NCBI GenBank assembly: GCA_021286965.1
Contig: JAJTBK010000248.1
Span: forward strand, 1 to 13,456
DNA from: Comamonadaceae bacterium
GTDB lineage: Bacteria > Pseudomonadota > Gammaproteobacteria > Burkholderiales > Burkholderiaceae_C
Reading direction: 5' to 3'
Length of the DNA stretch: 13,456 bases
Below are positions 5,168 through 13,195 of the stretch, in pieces. The first letter of the stretch is position 1; each line of letters starts with the position of its first letter. The translations under genes were made by a program, and so were the position numbers. Below the pieces are notes generated by a model. It searched no databases. It saw nothing but the letters and a program-made list of their open reading frames with translations, and had not been told where the DNA came from.

Positions 5168-7949
5168 CGGCGCCGTCCGCCGCCTGCGGCTGCAGGTGCT
5201 GGCGCTCCCAATCGGCCAGCGCCATCGGGCGGCCGAACCAATAGCCCTGGCAGCCCTGGCAATCGTGGCGCAACAAAAAATCGTGGTGCGCCGCCGTCTC
5301 CACGCCCTCGGCAATCACCGCCAGCCCGAGGGCCCGGCTCATCATCAAGATGGCTCGCACGATGGCGCTGCTGGCCGGGTCCTGCAGCATGGCGCGGGTG
5401 AAGGACTGGTCGATCTTGAGCTCGTCAAACGGCAGCTGCTGCAGGTATGACAGCGACGAGTAGCCAGTGCCGAAATCGTCGAGCGCAAAACGCAGGCCCA
5501 GGGCGCGCAGCGCGTGCATCCGCGCCGCCGTCGCTTCCAGGCCGCCGAGGATGGCGCTCTCCGTCAGCTCCAGCACCAGGCGGTTGGGCGGCACCTGGTG
5601 GCGTGCCAGGGCAGCGGCCACCTGGTCGGCAAAGTCGCCCTGGTGGAACTGGCGTGCGCTGACGTTGACCGACAGGGTCAGCTGCGCCGTCGCCGCCTGC
5701 GCCTGCCAGCGCGCCAACTGGGCACAGGCGCTGTCGAGCACCCACTGGCCCAGGGGCACGATCAGGCCCGTGTCCTCGGCCAGCGGAATGAACTGCGCCG
5801 GCGACACCGGCCGCCCCTGCGGCCCGTGTGGCCAGCGCAGCAGCACCTCGGCCCCGGTGACGTGCCCCCGGGCATCGACCTGGGCCTGGTAATGCAGGAC
5901 AAAGCCCCGATCCTGCAGCGCCTGGCGCAGGCCCATTTCCAGCGTTGCACGCGCGTCCACCTGGGACTGCAGGGCGGCATCGAACAGCAGCACGCTATTG
6001 CCGCCCGCCGCCTCGGCGCGGTACAGCGCCACCTCGGCCTGCTTGAGCAGCTGCGCCGCATCCGCCGCCCCGGCGCACAGCAGCGCAATGCCGCCGCTGG
6101 CGCTGGCGTACAGGCGCTGGCCGGCCGGCAGTGCCACCGGCTGCGCCAGCTGCTGCAGCACCTGCTGCGCCAGTGCCAGCGCGGCCGCCTCGGTCGCGGC
6201 GCGGTCCGGGCCCAGGTGGCGTTCGAGCAGGGCGAAGGTATTGCTGCCCAGGCGCGCCACCTGCCCCTGGGGGCTGGCCGCCGCCTGCAGGCGCTCGGCG
6301 ACGGTGCACAGCAACGCATCGCCAGCGGCATGGCCCCAGGCGTCGTTGATCTGCCGGAAGCGGTCGATGTCAAACAGCAACAACGCACCGGCCCCCAGGC
6401 CCTGGCCGCACTCCTGCAGCGCCTGCGCCATGCACGCGTGCATCTGGCTGCGGTTGGGCAGGCCGGTGAGCGCGTCGTAGTACGCCAGGCGGTGGATTTG
6501 CGCCTGCGCCTGGCGCTGGCCGGTGATGTCCTGCAGCGTCGCCACGTAGTGGCTGATGGCGCCACCAGCGACGCGGATGGGGGCAATCGTCACCCGCTCC
6601 TGGTAGGCGCTGCCATCCTTGCGCCGGCTGTCGAATTCGCCCTGCCAGACCCGGCCCGCCTGCAACTCGGCGCGCATGTGCGCGTAGACCTCGGCCGGCA
6701 CCTCTCCCGCACTCAGCAGGCGCGGGTGCTGCCCGAGCACATCGGCGCTGCGGTAGCCGGTGAGCTGCTCGAAAGCCGGGTTGACGTATTCGATCTGTTC
6801 CTGGCGGTTGGTGATCAGGATTGCCACCGGGCTCTGCTCGACGGCGGCCGACAGGCGCTGCAGCGCCTGGCCGCGCTGGCGCAGCTGCGCCGCCAGGTCG
6901 CTCAGGCCCTGCTCCACCGCCGCCAGCTCGCGCACGCGCGAACGCGTCGGCAGCGGCTCATCGAGCTGCCCGGCCGTGAGCGCCTGCAGCGCCCGGGTGG
7001 TGCGCCGCGTCCAGGCATCGACCAGGCCGTAGACCCAGTAGCGCGCCGCCAGCATGGACAGCAGCGCCAGTGCCAGCAGCACCAGCACGCGCAGCGCAAA
7101 ACCGTGCTCGATGTGCCCGACCGTGCGCGCCAGCGGCGCACCCACGGCCAGCAGCAGCGGCGTGCGCGACAGCTGCGGCTGGGCAATGCCGTACATGCGC
7201 CGGGCGCCATCGCGCCCTGGCAGCTCGAGCACGCGCTGCCCGGCCGCGAGGGCGGCCTGCAAACGCGCCAGCGCCGGCACATGCTCTGCGGCAAACGCCT
7301 GTTCGTCGTCCGCCAGGTCACTCAGCACCTGGCCCTGCGGCCCGAGCAAAAAGGCATTCCAGCCCGCCGGCAGCGCCGACGCCAGCTGCGCAAAGCGCGC
7401 CGGCGCCATGGCGGCGTAGAGCACGGCCTGCAGCTCGCCGCTGCGGCTGCGCACCGGGTAGCCGAACACCAGCTGCGCCGGTGCCGCTGCGCTGGTCTGC
7501 AGCAGCTCACCGGCGGTCATACCGCTGGCACTCAGAGCATCGCGGAACCAGCCCAGGTCGTTCACCGTCAGCGGCGCATCCTGTTCCTGGTAGGTGGTGC
7601 TGCAAAACAGCCGGCCATCGGGGCGCACCGCACCCAGGTCGGACAGGTCCGGCATGGAGCGCAGCAGCCGGCGCACCAGGCCCGAGCAGTCCTGCGCGTC
7701 CAGGCGGCGCAGGTTGTCGGCGCGCGCCATGATGTCAAAGCTTTGCTGCAGATGGCGCAGCGACGCCTCCTGCCCCAGGCGCGCGGCCAGCAGCACGCTG
7801 GCCACCTCGCGCTCCAGGGCCTCGATCGCATCCTGGCGGCGCGCGCGAAAATCGACGAATGCCATCAACAGCACCGGCAGGCAGGCCAGGGCGATGGCCT
7901 GCCACAGCAGCCAGTGCAAGGAACGCGGAGCGGGCGAGAAAAACGCCAT
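5160..7949 (-). CDS. Membrane-bound c-di-GMP phosphodiesterase (periplasmic sensor-HAMP-PAS-degenerate GGDEF-EAL)
   Basis: With ATG 7949 the protein has 929 residues. In order: TM helix about 11-33; extracytoplasmic sensor domain about 35-280 (Cache-like in size and position); TM about 283-303; HAMP-like linker 305-360; PAS 365-478 with the PAC end TLQDITGQ; GGDEF domain about 485-655; EAL domain about 665-918. The cyclase signature is lost: GG(D/E)EF is GSNTF (568-572), so no c-di-GMP synthesis is expected. The EAL domain keeps the catalytic set: EVLLR (701-705), NVSARQF (762-768), ELTE (794-797), DDFGTGYSS (824-832), K845, AEGVE (880-884) and Q901. Predicted activity is hydrolysis of c-di-GMP to pGpG under control of a periplasmic signal and PAS. 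The frame is open to an ATG at 8153, but the first 68 codons lack family-like sequence and only ATG 7949 precedes the TM helix closely. No good Shine-Dalgarno is seen, so the start is provisional. Confidence 0.88.
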   Translation of the reverse strand: MAFFSPAPRSLHWLLWQAIALACLPVLLMAFVDFRARRQDAIEALEREVASVLLAARLGQEASLRHLQQSFDIMARADNLRRLDAQDCSGLVRRLLRSMPDLSDLGAVRPDGRLFCSTTYQEQDAPLTVNDLGWFRDALSASGMTAGELLQTSAAAPAQLVFGYPVRSRSGELQAVLYAAMAPARFAQLASALPAGWNAFLLGPQGQVLSDLADDEQAFAAEHVPALARLQAALAAGQRVLELPGRDGARRMYGIAQPQLSRTPLLLAVGAPLARTVGHIEHGFALRVLVLLALALLSMLAARYWVYGLVDAWTRRTTRALQALTAGQLDEPLPTRSRVRELAAVEQGLSDLAAQLRQRGQALQRLSAAVEQSPVAILITNRQEQIEYVNPAFEQLTGYRSADVLGQHPRLLSAGEVPAEVYAHMRAELQAGRVWQGEFDSRRKDGSAYQERVTIAPIRVAGGAISHYVATLQDITGQRQAQAQIHRLAYYDALTGLPNRSQMHACMAQALQECGQGLGAGALLLFDIDRFRQINDAWGHAAGDALLCTVAERLQAAASPQGQVARLGSNTFALLERHLGPDRAATEAAALALAQQVLQQLAQPVALPAGQRLYASASGGIALLCAGAADAAQLLKQAEVALYRAEAAGGNSVLLFDAALQSQVDARATLEMGLRQALQDRGFVLHYQAQVDARGHVTGAEVLLRWPHGPQGRPVSPAQFIPLAEDTGLIVPLGQWVLDSACAQLARWQAQAATAQLTLSVNVSARQFHQGDFADQVAAALARHQVPPNRLVLELTESAILGGLEATAARMHALRALGLRFALDDFGTGYSSLSYLQQLPFDELKIDQSFTRAMLQDPASSAIVRAILMMSRALGLAVIAEGVETAAHHDFLLRHDCQGCQGYWFGRPMALADWERQHLQPQAADGAGV

Positions 7950-8235
7950 GGAAGAACAAAAACGGGGGGAGAAAAGAGAGTGTCCAATGGCGCTGCAGCG
8001 GCCACCCAGCGCAGACATGCCAGTGGCCCGATCATCGGCCAAATCCACCCCCTTGGGTAGCGGATTTTTCCCCTCGCCCCGGGCGCCGGCACCAGGGTAG
8101 TCTGCCGGCTCTACGTCCGCTGCCCCGTTCATTGGCAGCAGCGCGCGCCGCACGGCGCCACGGCCTATGCGCCACCCCCTTGCCCGGCCCCTGGCAGGGC
8201 GATCGTTTGCCTCTCATCGCACGGGAGTTCCGGTC
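7950..8235. other. Divergent intergenic region between the phosphodiesterase and chemoreceptor genes
   Basis: These 286 bp must hold the promoters for two divergent genes. I see no confident sigma-70 hexamer pair, terminator or small ORF. On the - strand, GCCGATGA (about 8032-8039) resembles the flagellar sigma-28 -10 element (GCCGATAA), but the -35 side (TACCCAAG, spacer 12) is poor. It sits in the near-palindrome CCGAT-C-ATCGG (8028-8038), which could equally be an operator. Both are weak candidates. Confidence 0.4.
8223..8227 (+). promoter_or_regulatory. Ribosome binding site deciding the chemoreceptor start
   Basis: GGGAG lies 8 nt before ATG 8236. An in-frame ATG exists at 8167, but it has no such site and would add 23 residues ahead of a typical chemoreceptor N-terminus. 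Confidence 0.65.
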
Positions 8236-9834
8236 ATGCATTTCGCACATCTGAAAATCGCCACCCGCCTGGGGCTGGGTTTTGCCCTGGTGATTGCGCT
8301 CGGGCTGCTGGTGGCGCTGCTCGGGCGCTGGCAGCTGCAGTCCATCGGCACCCAGCTGCTCGCACTGAGCACGCAGGAGATGGTCAAGGTCGAGCACGCC
8401 ACCCAGACCAAGGACGACGTCAACGAAATCGCCCGCGCCCTGCGCAACACCGTGCTGCTGCACGACGGCGCCGCGATGCAGGCCGAGGTGCAGCGCATCG
8501 AGGCCGCCCGCACCCGCGTGGGCGGGCACATGCAGGCGCTTGAGCAGCTGCTGCAGCGCCCGGAGAACCGCCAGCAGCTGCAGCAGGTGCTGGCCCAGCG
8601 CGTGCGCTACGTTGCCGCCGTGGACAAGACCCTGGCCCTGGCCCTGGCGAACCAGAATGAGGCCGCCGTGCAGATGCTGTTTGGCGAAGCCCGCAGCGTC
8701 ATGCTCGACTACTTCAAGGCCATCGACGCCCTCATCGTCCTGCAAAAAGCCCTGATGGCGCAGGCCGCCACCCAGGCCACCGCCGACGCCACGCGCACCG
8801 GCACCTCGATGCTGCTGCTGGCCGCCCTGGTGCTGCTGCTGGGCGCGGCCACGACCTGGATCATCACCCGCTCCATCACCCGTGCCCTGGGCGGCGAGCC
8901 GGCCTACGCCAGTGCCATTGCGCGCGAGATCGCCAGCGGCAACCTGGCGGTGGCGTTGCAGCTGCGCCCGGGCGACGACAGCAGCCTGCTGGCGAACATG
9001 GACACCATGCGCACGGCGCTGGCGCAGGTGGTGCAGCGGGTGCGCAGCAGCAGCGAGTCGGTGGCCAGCGCCAGCACCGAGATCGCCCAGGGCAACCAGG
9101 ATTTGTCGGCGCGCACCGAGAGCCAGGCGAGCGCGCTCGAAGAAACGGCGGCCTCGATGGAGCAGCTGAGCTCGACCGTGCGCCACAACGCCGACAACGC
9201 GCAGCAGGCCAACCAATTGGCGCACAGCGCCAGCCAGGTGGCGCAGCAGGGCGGCTCGGTGGTGGCGCAGGTGGTGACGACGATGCAGGGCATCCGCACC
9301 GCCAGCCAGCGCATTGCCGACATCATCGGCGTCATCGATGGCATTGCCTTCCAGACCAACATCCTGGCGCTGAACGCGGCGGTGGAGGCGGCACGCGCGG
9401 GCGAGCAGGGGCGCGGCTTTGCCGTCGTCGCCAGCGAGGTGCGCAGCCTCGCCGGGCGCAGCGCGCAGGCGGCGCGCGAGATCAAGGCGCTGATCGAGGA
9501 CAGCAGCGCGCAGGTGCAGCAGGGCACGCAATGGGTCGATAGCGCCGGCCGCACCATGGCCGAGGTGGTCGCCAGCATTGCCCGCGTGACCGACATCATG
9601 GGCGAGATCAGCGCCGCCAGCCGCGAACAAAGCCAGGGCGTGGCCCAGGTGGGTGAGGCGGTGATGCAGATGGACCAGGCGACGCAGCAAAACGCCGCCC
9701 TGGTCGAGCAGATGGCGGCCGCCGCCAGCAGCCTGCGCCACCAGTCGCACGACCTGGTGCAGGCGGTGGCGGTGTTTCGCCTGGCGCCGTCGGGCGCGGC
9801 GCCAGCCCCGGGCTACCTGGCGCTGCCCGACTGA
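8236..9834 (+). CDS. Methyl-accepting chemotaxis protein
   Basis: A transmembrane chemoreceptor of 532 residues that would control CheA through CheW. Order: short basic N-terminus [13 protein letters not shown]1 about 12-30; periplasmic helical-bundle ligand domain about 31-190 (4HB-like in length and all-helical, Gln/Ala-rich character); TM2 about 192-210; HAMP 211-265; cytoplasmic signalling coiled coil 266-515. The hairpin tip is the highly conserved stretch from [20 protein letters not shown] into [20 protein letters not shown] (367-406). Methylation-type Glu/Gln pairs occur around [17 protein letters not shown] (295-311) and again near 485-495. The tail ends [11 protein letters not shown]; there is no NWETF-type pentapeptide for binding CheR/CheB. 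It is transcribed divergently from the c-di-GMP phosphodiesterase. Its 3' end runs 22 bp into the converging exonuclease gene. Ligand unknown. The hairpin makes the family certain. Confidence 0.95.
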   Translation: MHFAHLKIATRLGLGFALVIALGLLVALLGRWQLQSIGTQLLALSTQEMVKVEHATQTKDDVNEIARALRNTVLLHDGAAMQAEVQRIEAARTRVGGHMQALEQLLQRPENRQQLQQVLAQRVRYVAAVDKTLALALANQNEAAVQMLFGEARSVMLDYFKAIDALIVLQKALMAQAATQATADATRTGTSMLLLAALVLLLGAATTWIITRSITRALGGEPAYASAIAREIASGNLAVALQLRPGDDSSLLANMDTMRTALAQVVQRVRSSSESVASASTEIAQGNQDLSARTESQASALEETAASMEQLSSTVRHNADNAQQANQLAHSASQVAQQGGSVVAQVVTTMQGIRTASQRIADIIGVIDGIAFQTNILALNAAVEAARAGEQGRGFAVVASEVRSLAGRSAQAAREIKALIEDSSAQVQQGTQWVDSAGRTMAEVVASIARVTDIMGEISAASREQSQGVAQVGEAVMQMDQATQQNAALVEQMAAAASSLRHQSHDLVQAVAVFRLAPSGAAPAPGYLALPD

Positions 9835-10481
9835 AGGCGGCGCAGCTTGATGAAGGCCATGGCGGCCATGACGGCGTCGTTGAGCGCGTCGTGCGCCTCG
9901 CGCTGGGGCAGGCCCAGGTTGCGCATGATGGTGTCAAAGCGCAGGTCGATATCCACGTTGCCCTGCTGCTGGTACGGCGGCAGGCGCTGGAACTGCAGGT
10001 CGTGGTACAGCGCCGACACCTCGATGCGCGGCTGCGGCAGGCCCATGCCCAGCAGCGGCCAGACGGCGCGGTTGATCATCGCCAGGTCGAACTCCAGGTA
10101 GTAGCCCACCAGCGGCCGGCTGCCGATGAAGCGCATCAGCCGGCGCATGGCCTCGTCGCGCGGCAGGCCGCCTTCGAGGTCCTTGCTACGCAGGCGGTGG
10201 ATGCGCACGCTCTCGGCCGGCACGCTGCGCTCGGGGCGGATGAGCAGCTCCAGGCGCTCGCTGGTGAGGATGCGCTCGCCGACGATGCGCACCGCGCCAA
10301 TGGAGATGATCTCGTCGCTGCGCGGGTTCAGGCCGGTGGTTTCGCAATCGAGCGCCACCCATTCGCCCGGCGGCGGCGGCTCGAACATGAAGGCGAACTC
10401 GGGCTCGCCCAGGTGGTACAGCAACCACCAGCGGCGCAGCTGCTGCCACCACGGCGGCAGGAGGCGCATGGCGCGGCTCAT
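9813..10481 (-). CDS. DnaQ-like 3'-5' exonuclease (DEDDh family)
   Basis: A 222-residue predicted exonuclease with the fold of the DNA polymerase III epsilon proofreading subunit. All three Exo motifs are visible: Exo [19 protein letters not shown] with Asp45/Glu47, Exo [16 protein letters not shown] with Asp132, Exo III HDALNDA with His197/Asp202; the His makes it DEDDh. A tryptophan-rich N-terminal stretch ([17 protein letters not shown], 9-25) precedes the domain. ATG 10481 overlaps the stop of the upstream DUF294 gene as ATGA, so translation is probably coupled; ATG 10469 is a possible later start. DnaQ-like nucleases are recurrent neighbours of cNMP/CBS/DUF294 proteins in proteobacteria, which argues for a joint function rather than replication proofreading. 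Substrate (DNA or RNA) unknown. The gene overlaps the converging chemoreceptor by 22 bp. Confidence 0.88.
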   Translation of the reverse strand: MSRAMRLLPPWWQQLRRWWLLYHLGEPEFAFMFEPPPPGEWVALDCETTGLNPRSDEIISIGAVRIVGERILTSERLELLIRPERSVPAESVRIHRLRSKDLEGGLPRDEAMRRLMRFIGSRPLVGYYLEFDLAMINRAVWPLLGMGLPQPRIEVSALYHDLQFQRLPPYQQQGNVDIDLRFDTIMRNLGLPQREAHDALNDAVMAAMAFIKLRRLQSGSAR

Positions 10482-12301
10482 ACCACGTCCAGCCGCAGGC
10501 GCTGGTGCAGGTAGGTCTTGAAGCGCTTGACGGCAGACAACGCATCTTTGAGCAAATCGCGCTCCAGGCTCGACAGGCGCGCCGGATCGACGTTGCCCGT
10601 GACCTCGCGCCCGAGCTGCAGCTCGGACAACCCGGCCTGCAGGCGCAGGCCCATCAAAAAGTGCAGCCCCTGCAACAGCTCCTGGCCCAGGTTGGCGTCG
10701 AGCTGGCCGTCGGCCACCAGGGCGCTGATGCGCTCGGCCGTGCCGGTGGCGCGCACGCGCCGCGCCAGCGCCAGGCTGCGCACGCCGTGCACGATGGGGA
10801 AGATGCCGGCCTTCTTCAGGTTCATGGGCCCCTCGCCGCCCAGGCCCAGCAGGCGGTTCCACCAGGGCGCGGGGCTGCCGAAGGCATCGATCGCCAGGGC
10901 AAAGCGCGCCACCAGGGCGTCGCTGTCGCCGGCGAGCTGCAGCAGGCGCTGGCGCACCTCGGCCAGCAGGCGCGCATCACCAGCGACGGCATGGGCGTCC
11001 AGAAAGATGGCCAAGTGCATCAGGCTGTCGCCCTGGGGCTGCAGGAACCAGTCGCGCACGCGCAGGCTCCAGTCGCCCACCGTACCGCGCCACTCGGGGT
11101 TGCGCAGCATGATGCCGCCCTTGCACTCGGGGTAGCCAAAGCGCGCCAGGGCGTCAGAAAAGCGCTCGCAGATGGCCTGCAGGTCAGGCGGCGGGGTGTA
11201 GCCGTCGCGCAGCAGCAGGCCGTTGTCCTGGTCGGTTTTCAGGAGCTGCTCGCCGCGCCCCTCGCTGCCCATGACGAACAGGCAGCTGTGCGCCTGCAGC
11301 TCGGGCGGCGCGATCATCTGCCAGGCGCGCTCGAACAGGCGCGCGTTGAGCTGCTGCACCAGCTGCGCCATGAGGGCGATGCGCGTGCCGCCCCGGTGCA
11401 GCACGCCCACCAGGCGCGTGACCTGCGCCGCCGCCTGCGCCAGCATGTCGAGGTCGCGCGCCTGCTCGATCTGCACCGAGATCAAATGCGACTGGTTGGC
11501 AACGAAGCTGAACAGGTCGAGCGCGCGCAGCAGCCCGAGCACGCGCCCGGCGTCGTCCAGCACCACCAGGCGGTGCACGCGCGCGCGCAAGAGCAGCGCC
11601 ATGGCATCGCCCATGGTGGCGCTGGCGCGCACAGTGACGACCGGGTGGCTGGCGAGCTCGCCCACGGCCAGGGTCGAGAGCGAGCGGCCATCGAGGATGG
11701 CGCGCTGCAGCGAGGTGGCGGTAAAAATCCCCAGCCCGCCCTCGGCGCCGGGCAAGTCCTCCACCAGCACGCTGGTGGTGCGCTCTTGCTGAAACAGCCG
11801 CGCCACCGAGACGATGTCGGCCGCCGCGTGCACACGGTGCGCCGGGCGCAGGTAGGCTTGATCGACGCGCGCCATCAAAAGCGACTGCATCTCGTGCTGC
11901 TCGGCGCGCTGCGCCAGGGTGCTGAGCTTGTGCCCCAGGTCGGCAAACAGCAGCGCGCCAAAGTTGCGGTTGCGCGCGATCAGCTCCTGCACCGTGGCGC
12001 GCGCCAGCTGGTAGGCCACCAGCTCCTCGGCCACCGTAAAGCGGCTGCTCACGCGCCCGGCCACCAGCCCCCGGCCGTCAAAGCAATCGTCCGGGCCGTA
12101 GGTGGCGAGCATGTCCTCGCCCTCGGTCTGCGTGACGTAGCCCTTGATGATGACGAACAGGTGCGCTGGCGCGTCGCCCACGTCGAGCACCACCGCGCCC
12201 TCGGGGTAGTAGGCAATGTCAACGCTGGCGCGCACCAGCGCCTGCTCCTCGGCGTCCAGGCAATCGAAGGGCGAGGCGGAGAAATTAAAGGCGTTGGGCA
12301 T
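10478..12301 (-). CDS. cNMP-binding/CBS/DUF294 nucleotidyltransferase-like protein
   Basis: A 607-residue cytoplasmic multidomain protein. Order: cyclic-nucleotide-binding-like domain about 10-125 (YYPEGAVVLDVGDAPAHLFVIIKGYV is the typical beta-roll start); paired CBS domains about 155-270 (second: HPVVTVRASATMGDAMALLLRARVHRLVVLDDAGRVLGLL); DUF294 nucleotidyltransferase-like domain with GSEGRGEQLLKTDQDNGLLL (345-364), whose Asp357 and Asp359 form the D-x-D metal site; DUF294 C-terminal helical domain about 470-605. GlnD-type uridylyltransferases share this GSxGRxEQ...DxD core, so a nucleotidyl-transfer activity is possible but unproven. The cNMP and CBS domains suggest control by nucleotides. 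ATG 12301 lies 10 nt after the previous stop; no clear Shine-Dalgarno is seen and the frame is open further upstream, but only this start gives a family-like N-terminus. The 3' end overlaps the exonuclease start (ATGA). Confidence 0.88.
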   Translation of the reverse strand: MPNAFNFSASPFDCLDAEEQALVRASVDIAYYPEGAVVLDVGDAPAHLFVIIKGYVTQTEGEDMLATYGPDDCFDGRGLVAGRVSSRFTVAEELVAYQLARATVQELIARNRNFGALLFADLGHKLSTLAQRAEQHEMQSLLMARVDQAYLRPAHRVHAAADIVSVARLFQQERTTSVLVEDLPGAEGGLGIFTATSLQRAILDGRSLSTLAVGELASHPVVTVRASATMGDAMALLLRARVHRLVVLDDAGRVLGLLRALDLFSFVANQSHLISVQIEQARDLDMLAQAAAQVTRLVGVLHRGGTRIALMAQLVQQLNARLFERAWQMIAPPELQAHSCLFVMGSEGRGEQLLKTDQDNGLLLRDGYTPPPDLQAICERFSDALARFGYPECKGGIMLRNPEWRGTVGDWSLRVRDWFLQPQGDSLMHLAIFLDAHAVAGDARLLAEVRQRLLQLAGDSDALVARFALAIDAFGSPAPWWNRLLGLGGEGPMNLKKAGIFPIVHGVRSLALARRVRATGTAERISALVADGQLDANLGQELLQGLHFLMGLRLQAGLSELQLGREVTGNVDPARLSSLERDLLKDALSAVKRFKTYLHQRLRLDVV

Positions 12302-12311
12302 GGGCGGGCAT

Positions 12312-12932
12312 TCAACCCGGCGCGGCTTGCGCCACGCTTGCAGGCGGCAGCGCCGGGCTGTCGCCAACGAGATAGGCGCGCAGCATGGGCAGGCTGTCCA
12401 GGCCCCAGAAGAGTTGCCCATCGACCTCGAAGGTGGGCACGCCAAAGACGCCGCGCTGCTGCGCCGCCTCGGTGTTGCTGCGCAGCAGCACCTTGGCCTG
12501 CGCCGCATCGCTGCGCAGTTGCGCCTGCAGCTGTTGGCGCAGCTGCGCCAAGCGCTCGGGCGCCAGGGCGTCGGCGCCGCCGTGCCAGACGTGGCGCAGC
12601 ACGGCGTCAGCGGTGAAGCGGTTGATGGTGCCGTCCGTGCTGCATTCGAGCGCCAGGCGCAACAGCGGCAGCGGGGCGAAGGGGTGCGCAGCCGGCATCT
12701 CCAGGCCGCAGCCCAGGTGCTGGCCGAGCCAGCGCACGTGGCGGTAGGTCCAGGCGCGCTTGGGGGCGATGCCGGCGGGGCCGGGGTTGGCGTGCGCGTT
12801 CAGCAGCGCGCCCAGCAGCACTGGGCGGTACTGCACACGGTAGCTCAGGCCGGCGAGCTGCTCGGGCAGCTGCGCAAACGCCAGCCAGGCGTAGGGCGAG
12901 ACGAAGTCGAAGTAGCAGGTGATGGTTTTCAT
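12312..12932 (-). CDS. 2-Hydroxychromene-2-carboxylate isomerase-like protein (DsbA fold, kappa-class GST type)
   Basis: A 206-residue protein of the DsbA/HCCA-isomerase family. The N-terminus KTITCYFDFVSPYAWLA puts Ser12-Pro-Tyr at the active-site position where HCCA isomerases and kappa GSTs have serine and DsbA has CxxC, so it is not a disulfide oxidoreductase. The thioredoxin-fold cis-proline motif is GVFGVPTF (161-168), followed by the family-typical WGLDSLPML. NahD-type members isomerise a naphthalene-pathway intermediate using glutathione, but no aromatic-degradation genes flank this one, so the substrate is open. ATG 12932 overlaps the DUF1289 stop (ATGA) and has AGGGG at 12938-12942, 5 nt upstream. 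It is followed after 10 nt by the DUF294 gene. Confidence 0.85.
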   Translation of the reverse strand: MKTITCYFDFVSPYAWLAFAQLPEQLAGLSYRVQYRPVLLGALLNAHANPGPAGIAPKRAWTYRHVRWLGQHLGCGLEMPAAHPFAPLPLLRLALECSTDGTINRFTADAVLRHVWHGGADALAPERLAQLRQQLQAQLRSDAAQAKVLLRSNTEAAQQRGVFGVPTFEVDGQLFWGLDSLPMLRAYLVGDSPALPPASVAQAAPG

Positions 12933-13195
12933 GCCAGCCCCTGCGGCGTGGCGATGCCGGCGCGCTGCAGCAGCCGGCGCCAGATGGCGCGGCGCTGCTC
13001 GGCGTCGGCCTGGCCCCAGGCGCGGATGTCGTCCAGGCTGCGCAGGCAGCCCTCGCAGTGGCTGCGATCCGGGGCCAGGCGGCAGACGTTGATGCAGGGC
13101 GAGGGCACGGCGCTGCCGTCTTGTGGGTCAAATTGGCCTGCAGCGCTTATCTGGCAAGCGCGAGCAGCTAGCATTTCAATAGCATCCATGGTCAT
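12929..13195 (-). CDS. DUF1289 small cysteine-motif protein with a repeat-derived N-terminus
   Basis: An 88-residue protein if started at ATG 13195, which overlaps the HMG-CoA lyase stop as TGATG. The conserved part begins at about residue 31: SPCINVCRLAPDRSHCEGCLRSLDDIRAW, with Cys34, Cys38, Cys47 and Cys50 in the CxxxC...CxxC pattern of DUF1289 (PF06945), a presumed metal or Fe-S site of unknown function. Residues 5-22 (AIEMLAARACQISAAGQF) are encoded by a copy of the interspersed repeat, so the N-terminal extension is probably not ancestral. Alternative starts are GTG 13198, ATG 13189, or GTG 13108 just before the conserved domain (59 residues); none has a strong Shine-Dalgarno. The stop overlaps the next gene's start (ATGA). 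Family certain, start uncertain. Confidence 0.82.
   Translation of the reverse strand: MTMDAIEMLAARACQISAAGQFDPQDGSAVPSPCINVCRLAPDRSHCEGCLRSLDDIRAWGQADAEQRRAIWRRLLQRAGIATPQGLA
13130..13185 (-). repeat. Short interspersed hairpin repeat, copy 2 (inside the DUF1289 reading frame)
   Basis: Reverse-strand copy of the element at 2840-2894. The 17-nt core TAGCTGCTCGCGCTTGC is exact (13154-13170 on the complementary strand); most of the flanking blocks (left GCTATTGAAAT, right TAAGCGCT and GGCCAATTT) match with a few substitutions. The inner hairpin is kept: GCGCTTG pairs with TAAGCGC through six Watson-Crick pairs plus one G-U, around a CCAGA loop. It starts about 10 nt after the HMG-CoA lyase stop and runs in frame without a stop through the N-terminus of DUF1289. 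Confidence 0.78.

Noticed and set aside
5168..5314. Longer acyltransferase starting at ATG 5314
   Set aside because: The added 49 residues are an Arg/Ala-rich out-of-frame reading of the EAL domain; GTG 5167 gives a family-like start.
3614..5401. A 595-codon open frame on the + strand across the end of the ligase gene and the acyltransferase gene
   Set aside because: It overlaps two supported genes in other frames and is arginine- and proline-rich without family motifs.
5514..8060. An 848-codon open frame on the + strand opposite the phosphodiesterase gene
   Set aside because: It mirrors a real gene in GC-rich DNA, is Arg/Gln/His-rich with no recognisable motif, and has no ribosome binding site; it is a codon-bias shadow.
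7950..8153. Longer phosphodiesterase starting at ATG 8153 or ATG 8018
   Set aside because: The extra residues have no domain character and would place a non-signal extension before the first membrane helix; no better ribosome binding site supports them.
8131..8170. TTGGCA with a downstream TATGCG as a sigma-70 promoter
   Set aside because: The spacer is about 27 nt, far from the 16-18 nt required.
8191..8212. Possible sigma-54 promoter before the chemoreceptor (GG 8197-8198, GC 8209-8210)
   Set aside because: The -24/-12 spacing fits and TTTGC is present, but the -24 element AGGGCG matches TGGCAC only at GG and by chance position; too weak.
10482..10862. Longer exonuclease starting at 10862
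   Set aside because: That region is the out-of-frame 3' part of the DUF294 gene; the ATGA overlap at 10478-10481 gives the natural start.
10505..12616. A 703-codon open frame on the + strand opposite the DUF294 gene
   Set aside because: Same reason: antisense shadow with low-complexity Ala/Gln/His/Arg composition, while the opposite strand encodes clear conserved domains.
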